A stretch of DNA of 64,000 nt. Origin: Numida meleagris (lineage: Eukaryota > Chordata > Aves > Galliformes > Numididae). The stretch's first letter is position 1; each line of letters starts with the position of its first letter. The DNA is taken from NCBI RefSeq assembly GCF_002078875.1, contig NC_034412.1, positions 15,527,461 to 15,591,460 on the forward strand, written 5' to 3'. Under the pieces are notes generated by a model. The model saw only the letters and a program-made list of their open reading frames with translations, did no database searches and had not been told where the DNA came from. Position numbers and translations under genes: made by a program. Of the stretch, positions 1 through 11,025 are shown piece after piece.

Positions 1-437
1 TATTTATCACTATTTTTCCCTTAAAGAGGGAGTTTGGATAGATCAATCTGAGTTCTTCTGTTGTCTAAACACATTTTTCTGGAAATCACACAGATCTGCC
101 TGGTCTTCACCCCTTTTGGTATCAAACTTACACCAAGGCCATCTAAAGGCAATTATGTGAAGCAGTGATAGCAGAATTCACATGACCCACACACACAGAA
201 AGTAGGAGCACATTCCCCATTTATATTTATTCAAGCTTAGGCCAGATTAAATACGTATTACTGAGACAGACCTCATCCGCAAAGTTTTCATCTTTGTCTA
301 ACATCTCCTTATGCATAGATAAGGCAATCTCATTAATACCTGTGGATTTACTTGAAAATTTGGAATTCAAGAAAAGGTCAGTGTTTCCTCCACAAACAAT
401 TCCTCATTGCAGATAACACTCCCTTTGGTTTTTCTAG

Positions 438-601
438 GTGATAACATTCAGACAGCTGTAACTGTCGCGAAAAATGCTGGGATGATTTCTCCAACAAACA
501 GAGTTATTCTTGTGGAAGCAAACAAAATTCCTGGATCTTTTTCAGCATCTGTAACATGGAAATCACTAGAAGAAAATAAAACTGAAGATTATGGAAACCT
601 G
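438..601 (+). CDS. ATP13A4: ATP13A4 exon (equivalent of ATP13A5 exon 19)
   Basis: Begins after a TTTCTAG acceptor with two bases completing a Gly codon, then [10 protein letters not shown], the TGDN region of the P domain. Ends AACCTG before GTGAGT, phase 0. It is 164 nt against 143 nt in ATP13A5, a 7-codon difference near the exon end. Confidence 0.9.
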
Positions 602-3600
602 GTGAGTGTAAAACAAGTGATGCACCAGGAAAACAAACTAAGTTGGAATGCTTGAAATAATACTGAGTACTATCCTGTAGCTTCCTTCCTAACATTATCC
701 TGTGGATGCTATTTTGGCTAACCGCTTGGATTAAATTTGAGAGCAGCTTTACAGAGTAACCCATGGATGATTTGCCTATAGCCCTCATGCTTAGCTGATG
801 CCATTTTCAAGCATGTTTCTCTGCAAAGTAAGTTTGATAGTGTAGTATAGTATGTGGGCTTAAAATCTGTAGAACTGCACTGAATGAATGAACTCTGTTT
901 GAACAGGTAGAGAGTTAGTACTTCCCCATACATGCAAAACTAAAACACAGATTAATGCAGGTCTCCAAGTGTCTTCACAAGAGCCTTCTCTGCAGACATC
1001 CTTTTCTTTGTCTGTAAAAGGATTTGTGGGCTTGGGGACAGCACTCATTCTGGTTTTTTTTTTCCCTCCAGGACAGTGACAGTCAGACTGAAAGAAGAAT
1101 TAGGTTGGCAGCGGAGTCAGGCCAGTATCATTTTGCCATGAATGGAAAATCTTACCAAATTGTAGCACAGTATTTCAGCCACTTGCTTCCAAAGGTAAGA
1201 TATGGTTTATTTGATTGGAGTAGGCTTGCCAATCAGTAGATTCAGATTGTCCTGATACACTTAGCTGAAGATACCTGCTCCAGGAATTTTTTGGGAAAGG
1301 CCCTAACACTGAAATACTCATGAACTAGTAAATCTCTGATGTAATTGTGTGGAGGAAGTGTCTGAAAGTCTCCCATTTTTTTTCCAGCATGAGAGCAGAG
1401 CAGTCTCATAATGTGTGAGAACGCGATTTAAAACATTTGTGGCCATATAACTGGCCTTTGCACAGCCCTACTTCTCTCATGTTTTGAAGAACAGGTGAAA
1501 AATGTGGTATTACACAGCATGCAGTTTGGCAGGATTTATCTGTTTTATGAACAAGATAGTCACATGAATTTTCTTCTAGTAAATCCCTTCTTGGTAATAC
1601 ATTGTAATGGTATAATGTGATAGGAAGTATAGTAATATTAGCAGGGAGGCAAAGTCCTTAGCTGTAGTAAAAGAAGATGAGCCCAAATACAGCAGCCATG
1701 GATGCAGAAAAGAAGGAAAAAAGCTGCTTACCTTCAGAAAACCTCAGGTATGCAGGGATCTCCAGCAAGATAGCTACACCTCCACCGCCAACCCTTAAAT
1801 GAGGTCTGGGAAGGGGTGGATCCTGGCTCCACCCCTTCTGGTCACTCAGGTGCATTGCATGCACCTGCCTCCCCTGGGTTGGCCCTGCCTTCCCACCAGG
1901 TGCTCAGTCACTGGTTCAAGCTGTGGCTTACCATTTCCGCTACATACTTGTTCATCTTATAAACAGCACACTGGACCTTATGTCCTAATTGTGATTTTGA
2001 CAATTTTGTCAAAATTAATATACTCTTTGTCTTTGATCCTCAGTCTTCCCTGCCTTGGGGTCTAGCATCAGTTGTTCAGAAATGTGACTTTTGGGTCGTT
2101 TCTATTCCAGATTATCACTAAAACCATTGTGACTCTTATACCAAGTTCTTTAAACATCCCTTTCCCTTTTTTTCTCCTGACAGCTCCTGCTAAATGCAAC
2201 AGTTTTTGCCAGAATGTCTCCTGGTCAGAAATCCAGCCTTGTAGAAGAGTTTCAAAAGCTGGAGTAAGTTCTTAGTAAGCACTGAGTTACAAAGTGTCTG
2301 ATGAATTTCAAAACCTCAGAAGAGTCTAATAAAAGTTAGCTTTTCTCTACTGTACTGTTCACTAGAAGTGCACAAAACTGAAGCTTCTACGGAAGTACAG
2401 CTTGACAAATAAGTTCCACAAACCTGTTAAAGAAGAGACACTGAAGTCCATGTTGTTTTGACAACCCATCAAAGACCTACCACTCCCATAATTCTGAGTT
2501 TTCTTTGTTAATTCCATCCTTCATTCTTACTTCTTGTTCTGTGTCTGAATCAGGAACGCTTGTCTACCCAAGAATTTTTGAAATGTCTCCCAGCAATGCA
2601 GCTTCTCTAATGCTAACAGTCTTTTTACTGCATTATTGCTGGCTTAGTTTGATGAATTAGAAGACACAGCAGGGCAATCTGCATTTGTATACCTTGTACT
2701 AACAGTCTCAGAGGTGCATATATATATATCCTTGAGTCCCAAGAATCTTGTTGCCTATTATTCAACTGATTACAAAGTCTTCTCAAGATTCCCACCTCAT
2801 CTACCTGGTCCCAGGCCTTGCCCTAAGGCAAGGTAATTCTTAGGCTGTTCCAGCTTGGTATGAGCACTATCTGGCTTCCCTGGAGCACCTTCAGTGCCTC
2901 ACAGTGAGAACTTTCCCTGAGCTGGAATATAAGCCTCAGCAACTGAAGACACAAGTGAGTCAGCTCTTGAAGCATTAGTTTGGTTTAATTTAGATGCTGC
3001 TGATATAAGGACTTACTTTTAGGTTTAACAAGCCTAGGCTCATCCTTTCACCCTCAGGGCAGGGAGCTGTTCCCAGATATCCTGTTAGGCCTACACTTTC
3101 CCTCCTCCCAGTATCTCCTGGGGAAGACAGAGAGTGACAGAGACAGCAGTCTGGACAACAGCAGGTCTGGACCCCAAAGCAGAGCCCCTGTTCATATCTA
3201 TACCCTGTGAACATGAGGTACCAATGTCTGCAATCCTTCATTTCTGAGCTGGGCCATCACCATTAGCCCCTTCCTCTGTCATGATCAACCTTACTACACT
3301 CAGAAAGAGTGGGAAAGTGAGTCAATTGTAATGAACATAAAGCTACATGCTAATATATTCTGCTGTCACAGCAGAAAGACTTTACTGGAGACACATCTGT
3401 GGTCCAAGCCCAGGGACATGCATATTCTAGGATCTTGGGCATGTATTTCAGTCTTTCAGCTTTCCAGATGGGCTTTTAAGAAAAAAGCTGGCATGATTTG
3501 CAGAAATAACTTGCTTGGAGGAGGCTCTGCTTCCCTCTTGTTTATAGGTCTCATTTTCCTCAGCACTGAACTGAAGGTCACTTTATTTTTTAGTTACTTT

Positions 3601-6600
3601 GTGGGCATGTGTGGAGATGGAGCCAATGACTGTGGGGTAAGTGGAAATTCCTTATAATTTATTTATTTTAAAAATGAATGCAGTGTCAGTAGAATATCGC
3701 TAACTGAGCACATGCTGGAGATGGGGGCACTGCCATCTTGGCAGCGAAGCAGTCGCTTGCACTTAAACAAAGTCCCAAAGGTTTTCCCAGAGGAAGGAAG
3801 TAGAGAACCTATAGATCTACATAAACTGTGACTGCAAAGAAGCACTGATAAAGAAGGCACTGCTAAACCTGCCTTCTGCAGCTAGTGGTTGATGGCTTTG
3901 GGGTCTGTAGGAAATGGACTTTCTCATGCTGTCATTCCCTTACTGCTTTGGACCTGGTGCTCCAAACCCTAGTGAAGATACATTTTGGGTGGAGCACACA
4001 CAGGGAATGAGGAGGGACTGCTGTTCACAGAACACATCCTGTAATAAGGGCTCATTTCATGGCTGATGCATCACTTCCTGCGTTTTCCTGGCTTGTGAGT
4101 GCTGAAAAGCAATATGCCTTTTCAGGCTTTGAAAGTGGCACATGCAGGGATATCGTTGTCAGAGCAGGAGGCATCAGTGGCTTCACCTTTCACATCCCGA
4201 ACCCCCAGCATAGCTTGTGTGCCAGAGCTAATCAGGTAAGCATGGATTATCCTTTCCTGTTACATGAAGGAGACATTCCCCACTAATCTCAAATATTAGT
4301 GTTGGTTGTTCCCATCAAGTCAGAATGCACATATATGGAGAAAAATAAATGTATTTGACACTGAAATCACCATTTGCCTAGTTCCTGACTTAAACTCCTT
4401 TAAGATACAGATAGATATATTTCCCTCCAAACCACAGGGGGAAGGCAATTGCAGCTGAGCAGAAGGAAAGAATGGTAGAGATTTCTGTCCTTGTGACAAA
4501 AGCTTTATTTTCCAACTGCGTTTTGAGAGGACTGGCAACAGGAGCAGACCGTCACCTAATTGCTGTCCTTTATTCACGTCTTCACACAGGGAAGGCCGTG
4601 CTGCCCTGGTCACTTCCTTCTGCATGTTCAAGTACATGGCTCTGTACAGCACCATTCAGTATGTTGGTGTTCTCCTACTGTACTGGGTACGTCTTGGGAA
4701 TATGGGCCTTGTTTGATAGAATTGGATGAGCTACTCTCCTTTGTTGGAGAAACAGCATAAGAGCCACAAATAAAACCTAGGATATGGAACTTCATCTGAG
4801 CTGACATGATCATTTAGTCCTTCTGTACTCATCTGAAAACTGGAAAGATTCTTTTCATTAACTCCAGCCAGTGGGCTCAGGATCCACTCCGGGCAAAAAT
4901 AAGACTGAGATATTGAACATTATTTCAGATGCGGGCATATGTCTGTGAAAAGGGAGAATCTGGAATAAGCATATGCTGTTGCAATTTATTCAGCATTTAA
5001 AGCATAAATTAGCTTGACAGTAAGCAAAATCCCCTAGAGCGCCTTAAACCACTTTTACATGGCTTCTTCCCAGCTAGAGAAGAGGGCTTTACATTCAGAA
5101 ATCATCCAGCATTGAGAAAGGACACGTCTCTTCAAAGAGACTTCTTTTTTTTTTATTGCATGGAGTGAACTGGAAGCATCGTTAGTTCAAACAATGCACA
5201 AAAGGAGAGTATTCACCGTGGGTCCAGTGATGACGAATCTATTGGCAGCATGCTGGATTGTGTGGTCTCTTTATCTGCTGAGTAGCGTATTCTTGGAATT
5301 TCAGAACAAGCAGCTGGGATTTAGCTCCACAAAAAAAACCAAAACCAAAACCAAAAACCCCACAGCTTTCTGGAGGTGATATAAACAAGCCCACAGCAAA
5401 TGTCTGATTTGTGATGTTTTTTTTTTTTTCTTTGTGTTCCTCTTTTCAGCAACTGAACTCCTTTGGGAATTACCAGTTTTTGTTTCAAGATCTAGCTATT
5501 ACTACTGTAATTGGTATGACAAGTAAGTCAATCAGTCATCCTCTGTATGAAGAGAATGCATCTCACATGTTTTTCACCTCCTTGGAAATGTATAGTCCTA
5601 AGTATAGAAAGAAAGGAAAGAGACTGCATAGAGTACTGGATATTTAGATTATGAGAGAAGATATCTTGTTAGAGAAGAGAAAGCTCTGAAATTAAGATGG
5701 TTGTTTCTTAGTGGTGTGATTGATGAGCACATAGGTTGTTGATAATTGGGATGTTATCTCTACAGGGAAAAAAAGCAAACAGACCTAATGAAGTGGAAGG
5801 TTTATTAAGGCTTTTTCCTGTTGTTTTGGGAAAGCAGACCCAGAAGGGATCCACTGCATGGAGTCCAGCTCATATTTGAAGCTATGTAATCAGGAGGCAG
5901 GAGAGGCAATATGCAAATGGTAAGGATAGAAATGACAGATGTCAGACACTACAGAGCAGGATGTTGTGGGCCAAGAATAAGAGAGGAAACCACTCCTGGA
6001 GGGGAAAGAGAAGGGATGTTGAGAAAGAACAAATGCAGGGAGAGATTTAGAAGTAGAAATGTCAAGGGCAGAAGCACAAAAAGCCTGTATTGAAAGCACA
6101 TGACTGTCTTCCATCCCTGTTGGAACACAGAAAACTGGAAAATGCCTTGATTAATTCAAGTCTAAAAGAGTCACACCAGAAAGCTACCTTGTTTTAAATA
6201 CCCTATTTGGCAACACTGCATCAAAGCTTTCTGTATAGCTCTTTTACTCAAATTCTGAATAACTTTCTGAATCAACAGAGGGAAAGCTGTTGGGAGGACC
6301 TATGCAGTCTTCCATTTCCTCAAGTAATTGGGAGCTGTGTGCTTAGTGCAGCAGAAGAGATAGAACATAGGCAACAAAACATCCCAAGCCACAGTTGCCA
6401 GGTGACTGAAAGAGAACAGGAGAGCTTGAGTACATCCTTATATTCTTGGGCCTGACAGTAGCCAAATAAAATCAAAATCTAAAATCTGTTTTTCAAGAAT
6501 TCCTCAGGATAATCAAATGCCATTAATTAACCTATTCTGTGGCCAATAAACATTTGCATGAAAATAACTCTGTATTTTGTGCTTGATATAATAATTGCAT

Positions 6601-9600
6601 GTGTTACAATGAACATTATAGGCTGTAGAAGTGCTGCCATTGATAACAATCTGTAATGTGCAGTGCACTGTTGCTATTTTGGACTCAGTAGTAAATGTCT
6701 CTGTCATGTTTCAGTGAGTTTCACAGAAGCCTACCCAAAGCTGGTTCCTTACAGGCCCCCTAGCCAACTCATCTCACCCCCATTGCTGCTCTCCGTCATA
6801 CTTAACATCCTCTTCAGCCTTGGCATGCAGATTTTTGGATTTCTGATGGTCCAGAAGCAGAGCTGGTATTCCAAGACCGATATACACAGGTAGGTCTCCC
6901 TTCTGAGGCTCTGGGTGACACAGGGCACACCTCGTGAGACAGCTCTGCCTGATAAGGCTGCTTGACTACAGCATGAATGAGCAGCTGCAGGCAGACCCTG
7001 TGCTTCCCCACCAGCTGCTTACAGTAAGCAGTGCTGTCTGCAGGTCCCAAACCTCTCCAACAATGCTCTTTTGCAGTGCCTGCCTCTCAGTGAACAGCCA
7101 CATGGAGAATTCTTCCTCTGTCTCCAGCCTGGACCTCCATGGGATGAGAGATGGAGACCCTATGGAAGCAGACAATGGCTACAAGAGCTATGAAAACACC
7201 ACAGTGTGGCTGCTAAGTACTATCAACTGCCTCATCGTAGCGCTGGTGTTTTCCAAGGGAAAGCCTTTTAGGCAGCCCATCTACACCAACTGTAAGTGTG
7301 GGGAGAGGGGAAGGGATCTGCAAGTCAGTCAGCTCCAGAAGCCGGTTTCACTAAGGAAAACTTAAAACTTGACCAAAGTGATGCAGTGATACCACCCAAT
7401 AAAAGCAGGAGCTCACTATTAGATTCCTAAATGACTAAAGGCCAGCTTTTCATAGTCATAGAACCACAGAATCGTTAAGGTTGTAAAGACCACTAAGATC
7501 ATCTAGTCCCACCATCAGCCCATGCCTGTGACTCCTCTAAACCACATCACCCAGTGTGACATCTTCCTTTCTCTTGAACACCTCCAGGGGTGGTGACTCC
7601 ACCACCTCCCTGGGCAGCCTGTGCCAGATGTTCCTTTCTGAAGTTTTAGTCCCAGTGGCATCCTGCAATCTGCCACTCTCTGAGCTGGGCCCACATTTTA
7701 TGCTGCTAAAAAATGACAGGAGGCTGGGTTTGGTGTGAGACTCACTGGAAGGCTCTCTGTCTTCTCAGGCTTCTTAGGTCAGCTCCAATGATCAAAACAC
7801 TCTTTTGACATTTTAAATCTGTGGCTTGAAGGCTCATCCCAGCCTCATATGTATCAGTTTGACTAAGTAAAATTTTGCTGAAAAGTCCTTTCTACCTCAT
7901 GGATTATTTTTATATTTTGTGTGTGTGTTTGAAACAAGAAATGATGGTTTCTATGTTCTGTAGTAAAGGGAAGCAGCTGAGAGCACTCATACGGCTGTGG
8001 TTTTATTTCCTTGTTCTTGTCCCTGCAGATGTGTTCATACTGGTGCTCATAGGGCAGCTGGGCGTTTGCCTGTTTCTGGTGTTTGCTGATATTGATGATC
8101 TCTACTCTAAGATGGATGTGAGTATTGTTCCAATGTGGATTTTCCTCCTACAGATGATCCTATTGTAAGTGCACTGGGAGTGTTTTTAACAAAATGAACA
8201 GATTTTTACAGGGACGTTTGGCACCTCTGAAGACCAATTGGCTGCTACGGCAATAGAGGATCTGTCTTGATAAATACCAGCAGGGCTTGGCTTATTTAGT
8301 CTGGCAGAATGCAACCTGGGAGTTACCCTGTGCAAATTCATCCTAAGAGAAATATAAGGGAAGGATAAGATCCGCATCAGCCATAGGACAGAGGTGTTAG
8401 TTTGTTAAGACTGGAAGTTATAAGGAAGATGTGTATGTTCTCCACTGTGACTGTCTCACAGCCTGGTAGAAGAAGTCACAGGAACAAACAGCTAAAGAAA
8501 TGCATGTCTTTTTTTTTTTTTTTTTAGTACATTTATGATCAGAACAATGAAGTGTTGTGACTTTGGATAGCAAATACTGAACATGATACTGTTTCCAGTC
8601 CTATATTCTTGTACGAGAGTTAGCAAACGGCTTTAGAAATTGGAATAATGAAACCAAATCAGAGATGAGAGGAACGTAGCTGGATTTTGAATGCCAAGCA
8701 GCCCAGCTACAGCTGCCTCAATGCACAGCAGAATCCAGAGCAGCGCCTGAGCAGGTAGACCCAGTTAAAGAGTCTGCCACGAGATGGCACTTTAAAGCAG
8801 CAAGTCTTAGCCCTGCGGTGGACTGTAGTGGCACAGGACAGTGTCAGCTGTGCAGCTATGCGGGGCTGAAATGCCTTTGGGGAGAACTGCGGAAACCCGG
8901 TCTGTCTGGAGGGAATGCACTGGATTTGCTGAGAAGCCAAAAGGAGGGAGTGGCAACGAGAAGCTGCAATAGCTTGGCCCAGGAGTAACTGCTGATCTGA
9001 ATGTTGGATTGGAGCTGCATCTCCAAGATAAATTGAGCTACAGCCAGAAGCCCAGTGCTGCCAGCTATGGGAAGCTGGAGCTGAGTCCGGAGTTTGAAAT
9101 ACCCAGAACTATTTCTGATATTAGGAAGAGAGGAAGCATTTAGACTTCTTGCTGCAGCTCTGCAGTACTGGTTTCTCTGCTGGGCCTTAAGTTTAAATGC
9201 TTCTTTATCAATAATTCCTCAGGATAAGCAGCAATATTGGTTCGTCAGCAGCATACAGCCAGTGTAGGATTCTGGCTTTTGATGATGCCAGCTCCCACCC
9301 ATGTTGGTACATGCACAGGTTGCTTACTGCCTTCTGCTTTCCTCCCAGCTGGTTTGCACCCCCACCACGTGGCGGATCTCCATGGTGATAATGCTGGCAG
9401 TCACACTGGCTGTCTCCTTTCTTGTTGAGGTGAGTGTGCTGCACTGAATGCACCTGTCAGCACTATCTGGAGAGACAAAAGGGTCAACTCTCACTCTTAC
9501 TCCATCCTTCTCAGTCCAATTTAGGAATGACCTCTCAAACAGAAACAGTTGCTGCTACTTTACACTTCCTCTTTGTCTTCAGATCCCCACATGGTATGGT

Positions 9601-10104
9601 TGGATGTGAGGAATGCCAGGCCCAACCTCCTTTTCTTTTCTCTGGTGAATGAGGTGTTTCAGACCCTGCCCCAAGCTGGAGAAAGATGGGAAGGCTTTGG
9701 TAGAGCTCTGGTAGAGATGCTAAGAAAGGTCCTCAATAAAAACTGTCTAAGGAGTGTGGATGAGCAAGAGAAAATGGGAGATCTAGGTCTCTACTACTTG
9801 CTCTGTGTGTTTCCTGTGAATAAAGAGGAAAAGCTGCTGTCTGGATCCTCCAGAATTTCCCTTTTGTTCTCTGCTTTTACAGGAAGCCATCATTGAGAAC
9901 AGAGCCCTGTGGCTGCTGTTGAAGAAGACTTTTCGGTACCACTCGAAGAGCCATTACAAGAGGCTGCAGCGGGTGTTGGAGCAGGACTCAGCCTGGCCAC
10001 CTCTGAATGAAACCTTCTTCTCAGATTCTGTGGCGGTATCAGTAGAGGATGATATGGGAGGCCATAGCAATCCAACATTTGACAGCAATGAGGATGTGCT
10101 CTGA
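438..10104 (+). CDS. ATP13A4: ATP13A4, P5B-type cation-transporting ATPase (3' part, last 12 coding exons)
   Basis: The C-terminal 489 residues of a P5B ATPase, an ATP-driven multi-pass pump of endomembranes. Exons: 438-601, 1072-1194, 2184-2263, 3594-3636, 4126-4235, 4590-4686, 5450-5522, 6715-6889, 7077-7291, 8029-8117, 9349-9429, 9883-10104. All introns are GT-AG and the frame stays open to TGA. Visible: the GDN end of the P-domain TGDN motif, the hinge motif [11 protein letters not shown] over the 3636/4126 junction, then TM5-TM10 and a C-terminal tail. Earlier exons (actuator, DKTGT) lie outside the window. The ATP13A4 assignment rests on order (ATP13A4-ATP13A5-PLAAT1 as in mammals) and a C-terminus ending in an SNP..F-SNE-type motif like mammalian ATP13A4. 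Introns hold a CR1 copy (7452-7735) and an unclassified repeat (1649-1943); nothing else was recognised. Confidence 0.92.
1072..1194 (+). CDS. ATP13A4: ATP13A4 exon (equivalent of exon 20)
   Basis: CCCTCCAG acceptor, GTAAGA donor, 123 nt, phase 0 at both ends. Encodes the P-domain stretch with [13 protein letters not shown] and SHLLPK, closely matching ATP13A5 exon 20. Confidence 0.92.
1649..1943 (-). repeat. Unclassified interspersed repeat, copy 1 (LTR-like)
   Basis: About 295 bp that aligns along its length, with small gaps, to 41029-41325. It lies in an ATP13A4 intron. The minus strand carries a TATA-like CATTTAAG in a GC-rich context, as in LTR promoters, but clean termini and target duplications were not found, so the class is open. 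Confidence 0.7.
2184..2263 (+). CDS. ATP13A4: ATP13A4 exon (equivalent of exon 21)
   Basis: CCTGACAG acceptor, GGA|GTAAGT donor, 80 nt. Encodes [20 protein letters not shown], a P-domain element typical of P5 ATPases. Confidence 0.92.
3594..3636 (+). CDS. ATP13A4: ATP13A4 exon (equivalent of exon 22), GDGAND hinge
   Basis: A 43-nt micro-exon encoding [14 protein letters not shown], the conserved Mg-binding hinge of P-type ATPases. Acceptor TTTTTTAG, donor GTAAGT. Confidence 0.92.
4126..4235 (+). CDS. ATP13A4: ATP13A4 exon (equivalent of exon 23)
   Basis: 110 nt, acceptor CTTTTCAG, donor GTAAGC. Encodes [20 protein letters not shown], the segment that follows the GDGAND hinge in P5B ATPases. 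Confidence 0.92.
4590..4686 (+). CDS. ATP13A4: ATP13A4 exon (equivalent of exon 24), TM5
   Basis: 97 nt, acceptor CACACAG, donor GTACGT. Encodes [19 protein letters not shown] and a hydrophobic helix ending in LLLYW, read as TM5. Confidence 0.92.
5450..5522 (+). CDS. ATP13A4: ATP13A4 exon (equivalent of exon 25), TM6
   Basis: 73 nt, acceptor CTTTTCAG, donor A|GTAAGT. Encodes [20 protein letters not shown], read as the start of TM6. Confidence 0.92.
6715..6889 (+). CDS. ATP13A4: ATP13A4 exon (equivalent of exon 26), TM7
   Basis: 175 nt, acceptor TGTTTCAG, donor GTAGGT. Encodes the [19 protein letters not shown] loop and a following hydrophobic segment, [19 protein letters not shown], read as TM7. 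Confidence 0.92.
7077..7291 (+). CDS. ATP13A4: ATP13A4 exon (equivalent of exon 27), luminal loop and TM8
   Basis: 215 nt, acceptor TTTTGCAG, donor T|GTAAGT. A polar loop with N-glycosylation sequons NSS and NTT is followed by [20 protein letters not shown] (TM8). It is 21 nt longer than the ATP13A5 exon, all in the loop. Confidence 0.9.
7452..7735 (-). mobile_element. CR1 LINE 3' fragment in ATP13A4 intron
   Basis: Starts with the reversed CR1 terminus (ATAGAACCACAGAATC) and runs into CR1 3' sequence with CACCTCCCTGGGCAGCCTGT. The right edge is approximate. Confidence 0.85.
8029..8117 (+). CDS. ATP13A4: ATP13A4 exon (equivalent of exon 28), TM9
   Basis: 89 nt, acceptor CCCTGCAG, donor GAT|GTGAGT. 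Encodes [18 protein letters not shown] (TM9) and a short acidic loop. Confidence 0.91.
9349..9429 (+). CDS. ATP13A4: ATP13A4 exon (equivalent of exon 29), TM10
   Basis: 81 nt, acceptor CCTCCCAG, donor GTGAGT, phase 0 at both ends. Encodes [20 protein letters not shown] and the rest of TM10. Confidence 0.91.
9883..10104 (+). CDS. ATP13A4: ATP13A4 last coding exon
   Basis: Acceptor CTTTTACAG, then [17 protein letters not shown] and a C-terminal tail ending [12 protein letters not shown] before TGA. It is 27 nt longer than the last coding exon of ATP13A5. Confidence 0.91.
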   Translation, partial: EAIIENRALWLLLKKTFRYHSKSHYKRLQRVLEQDSAWPPLNETFFSDSVAVSVEDDMGGHSNPTFDSNEDVL

Positions 10105-11025
10105 AGGAAAATGCGGTGGACAGATGTCAAGGATAGCTGCTGTTGGCTGTAGAAGGACTATCTCAGAGACATAAAAACAGAGGAACAACTGACACATCAC
10201 TATCCCCCATTCTAATCCTAACTGGGTCTGGCTCATTTTTCAGTTAACCAGAAGCAGAAAAGCTGGCTGCAGTAGCAGAATTCCATAATGCTGTTGCTCC
10301 TCTCCCCTCAACCATGTAGGAATGGCTGCCAGCTGAAAATGGAGCATCCTGGTGAAAACTCACAAAGTGCTCATGGTTGAAATGCCATGCTGCATCCTTC
10401 TCTTGAGCTGCATTACGCAGTGGTGACTTTCAGGGAAGCTTCGGTCATTGTGTTGAATTTCTTCTGAAGTACAACAGCAACACACTGAGCATTTCTGCGA
10501 AGTTCATCTGCTCCAAAAAGCAGCTTTGACGAGCATAAGTTTTCTTATTCTTATTTTGATGCGGGGCTAACTTTCTGCTCACCATGTTTTGCTTGTCTGT
10601 CCCCAGCTGTGTACAACAAAACATCAGTCAGTGCGGCTTCAGACCAAGGGGAACACTTCGTTCTTTGGGAAAGGTGTGTGTGGGAATAGTCCACTCTGAA
10701 GTGAGTGCACAATTTGTTATTTAAAGAAGTAGCTTGCCCATGCATTTCCTGGTTAGGGGTGAGGAATGCTTTCTGAGAACTTTGGCACTGGAGACGGTAT
10801 CTTCCTACAATTCAGTGCTAAACCACACTTGCACTGACACAGAAATCCAGAGATTCAGGCAGGCTGGGAGTCATGGTAAAGAATCCTTTGGTCTTTCAGA
10901 GTACAAAGCATCTCTGGAAAACCAAAAGCAGTCACTGGAGATTGCATTGTTTTGATTCAACATGTCTGTATCAGAACTGTCTTTGAAAAGAGGTTAGCTT
11001 GAATAAAAAAATAACTATTTTTCTA
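10105..11025 (+). other. ATP13A4: ATP13A4 3' UTR (inferred)
   Basis: Non-coding sequence after the ATP13A4 stop codon. The first canonical AATAAA on the plus strand is at 11002-11007, so a roughly 0.9-kb UTR is the simplest reading. A second AATAAA at 11596-11601 could serve a longer form. Confidence 0.55.
11002..11007 (+). terminator. ATP13A4: Candidate ATP13A4 polyadenylation signal
   Basis: A canonical AATAAA hexamer inside an A-rich run about 900 bases after the stop codon. The choice over the AATAAA at 11596 is by proximity only. Confidence 0.5.

Noticed and set aside
1658..1864. Minus-strand frame with a hydrophobic C-terminus, resembling one at 40912-41166
   Set aside because: Both lie mainly in the shared interspersed repeat; similarity reflects the repeat rather than a coding gene.
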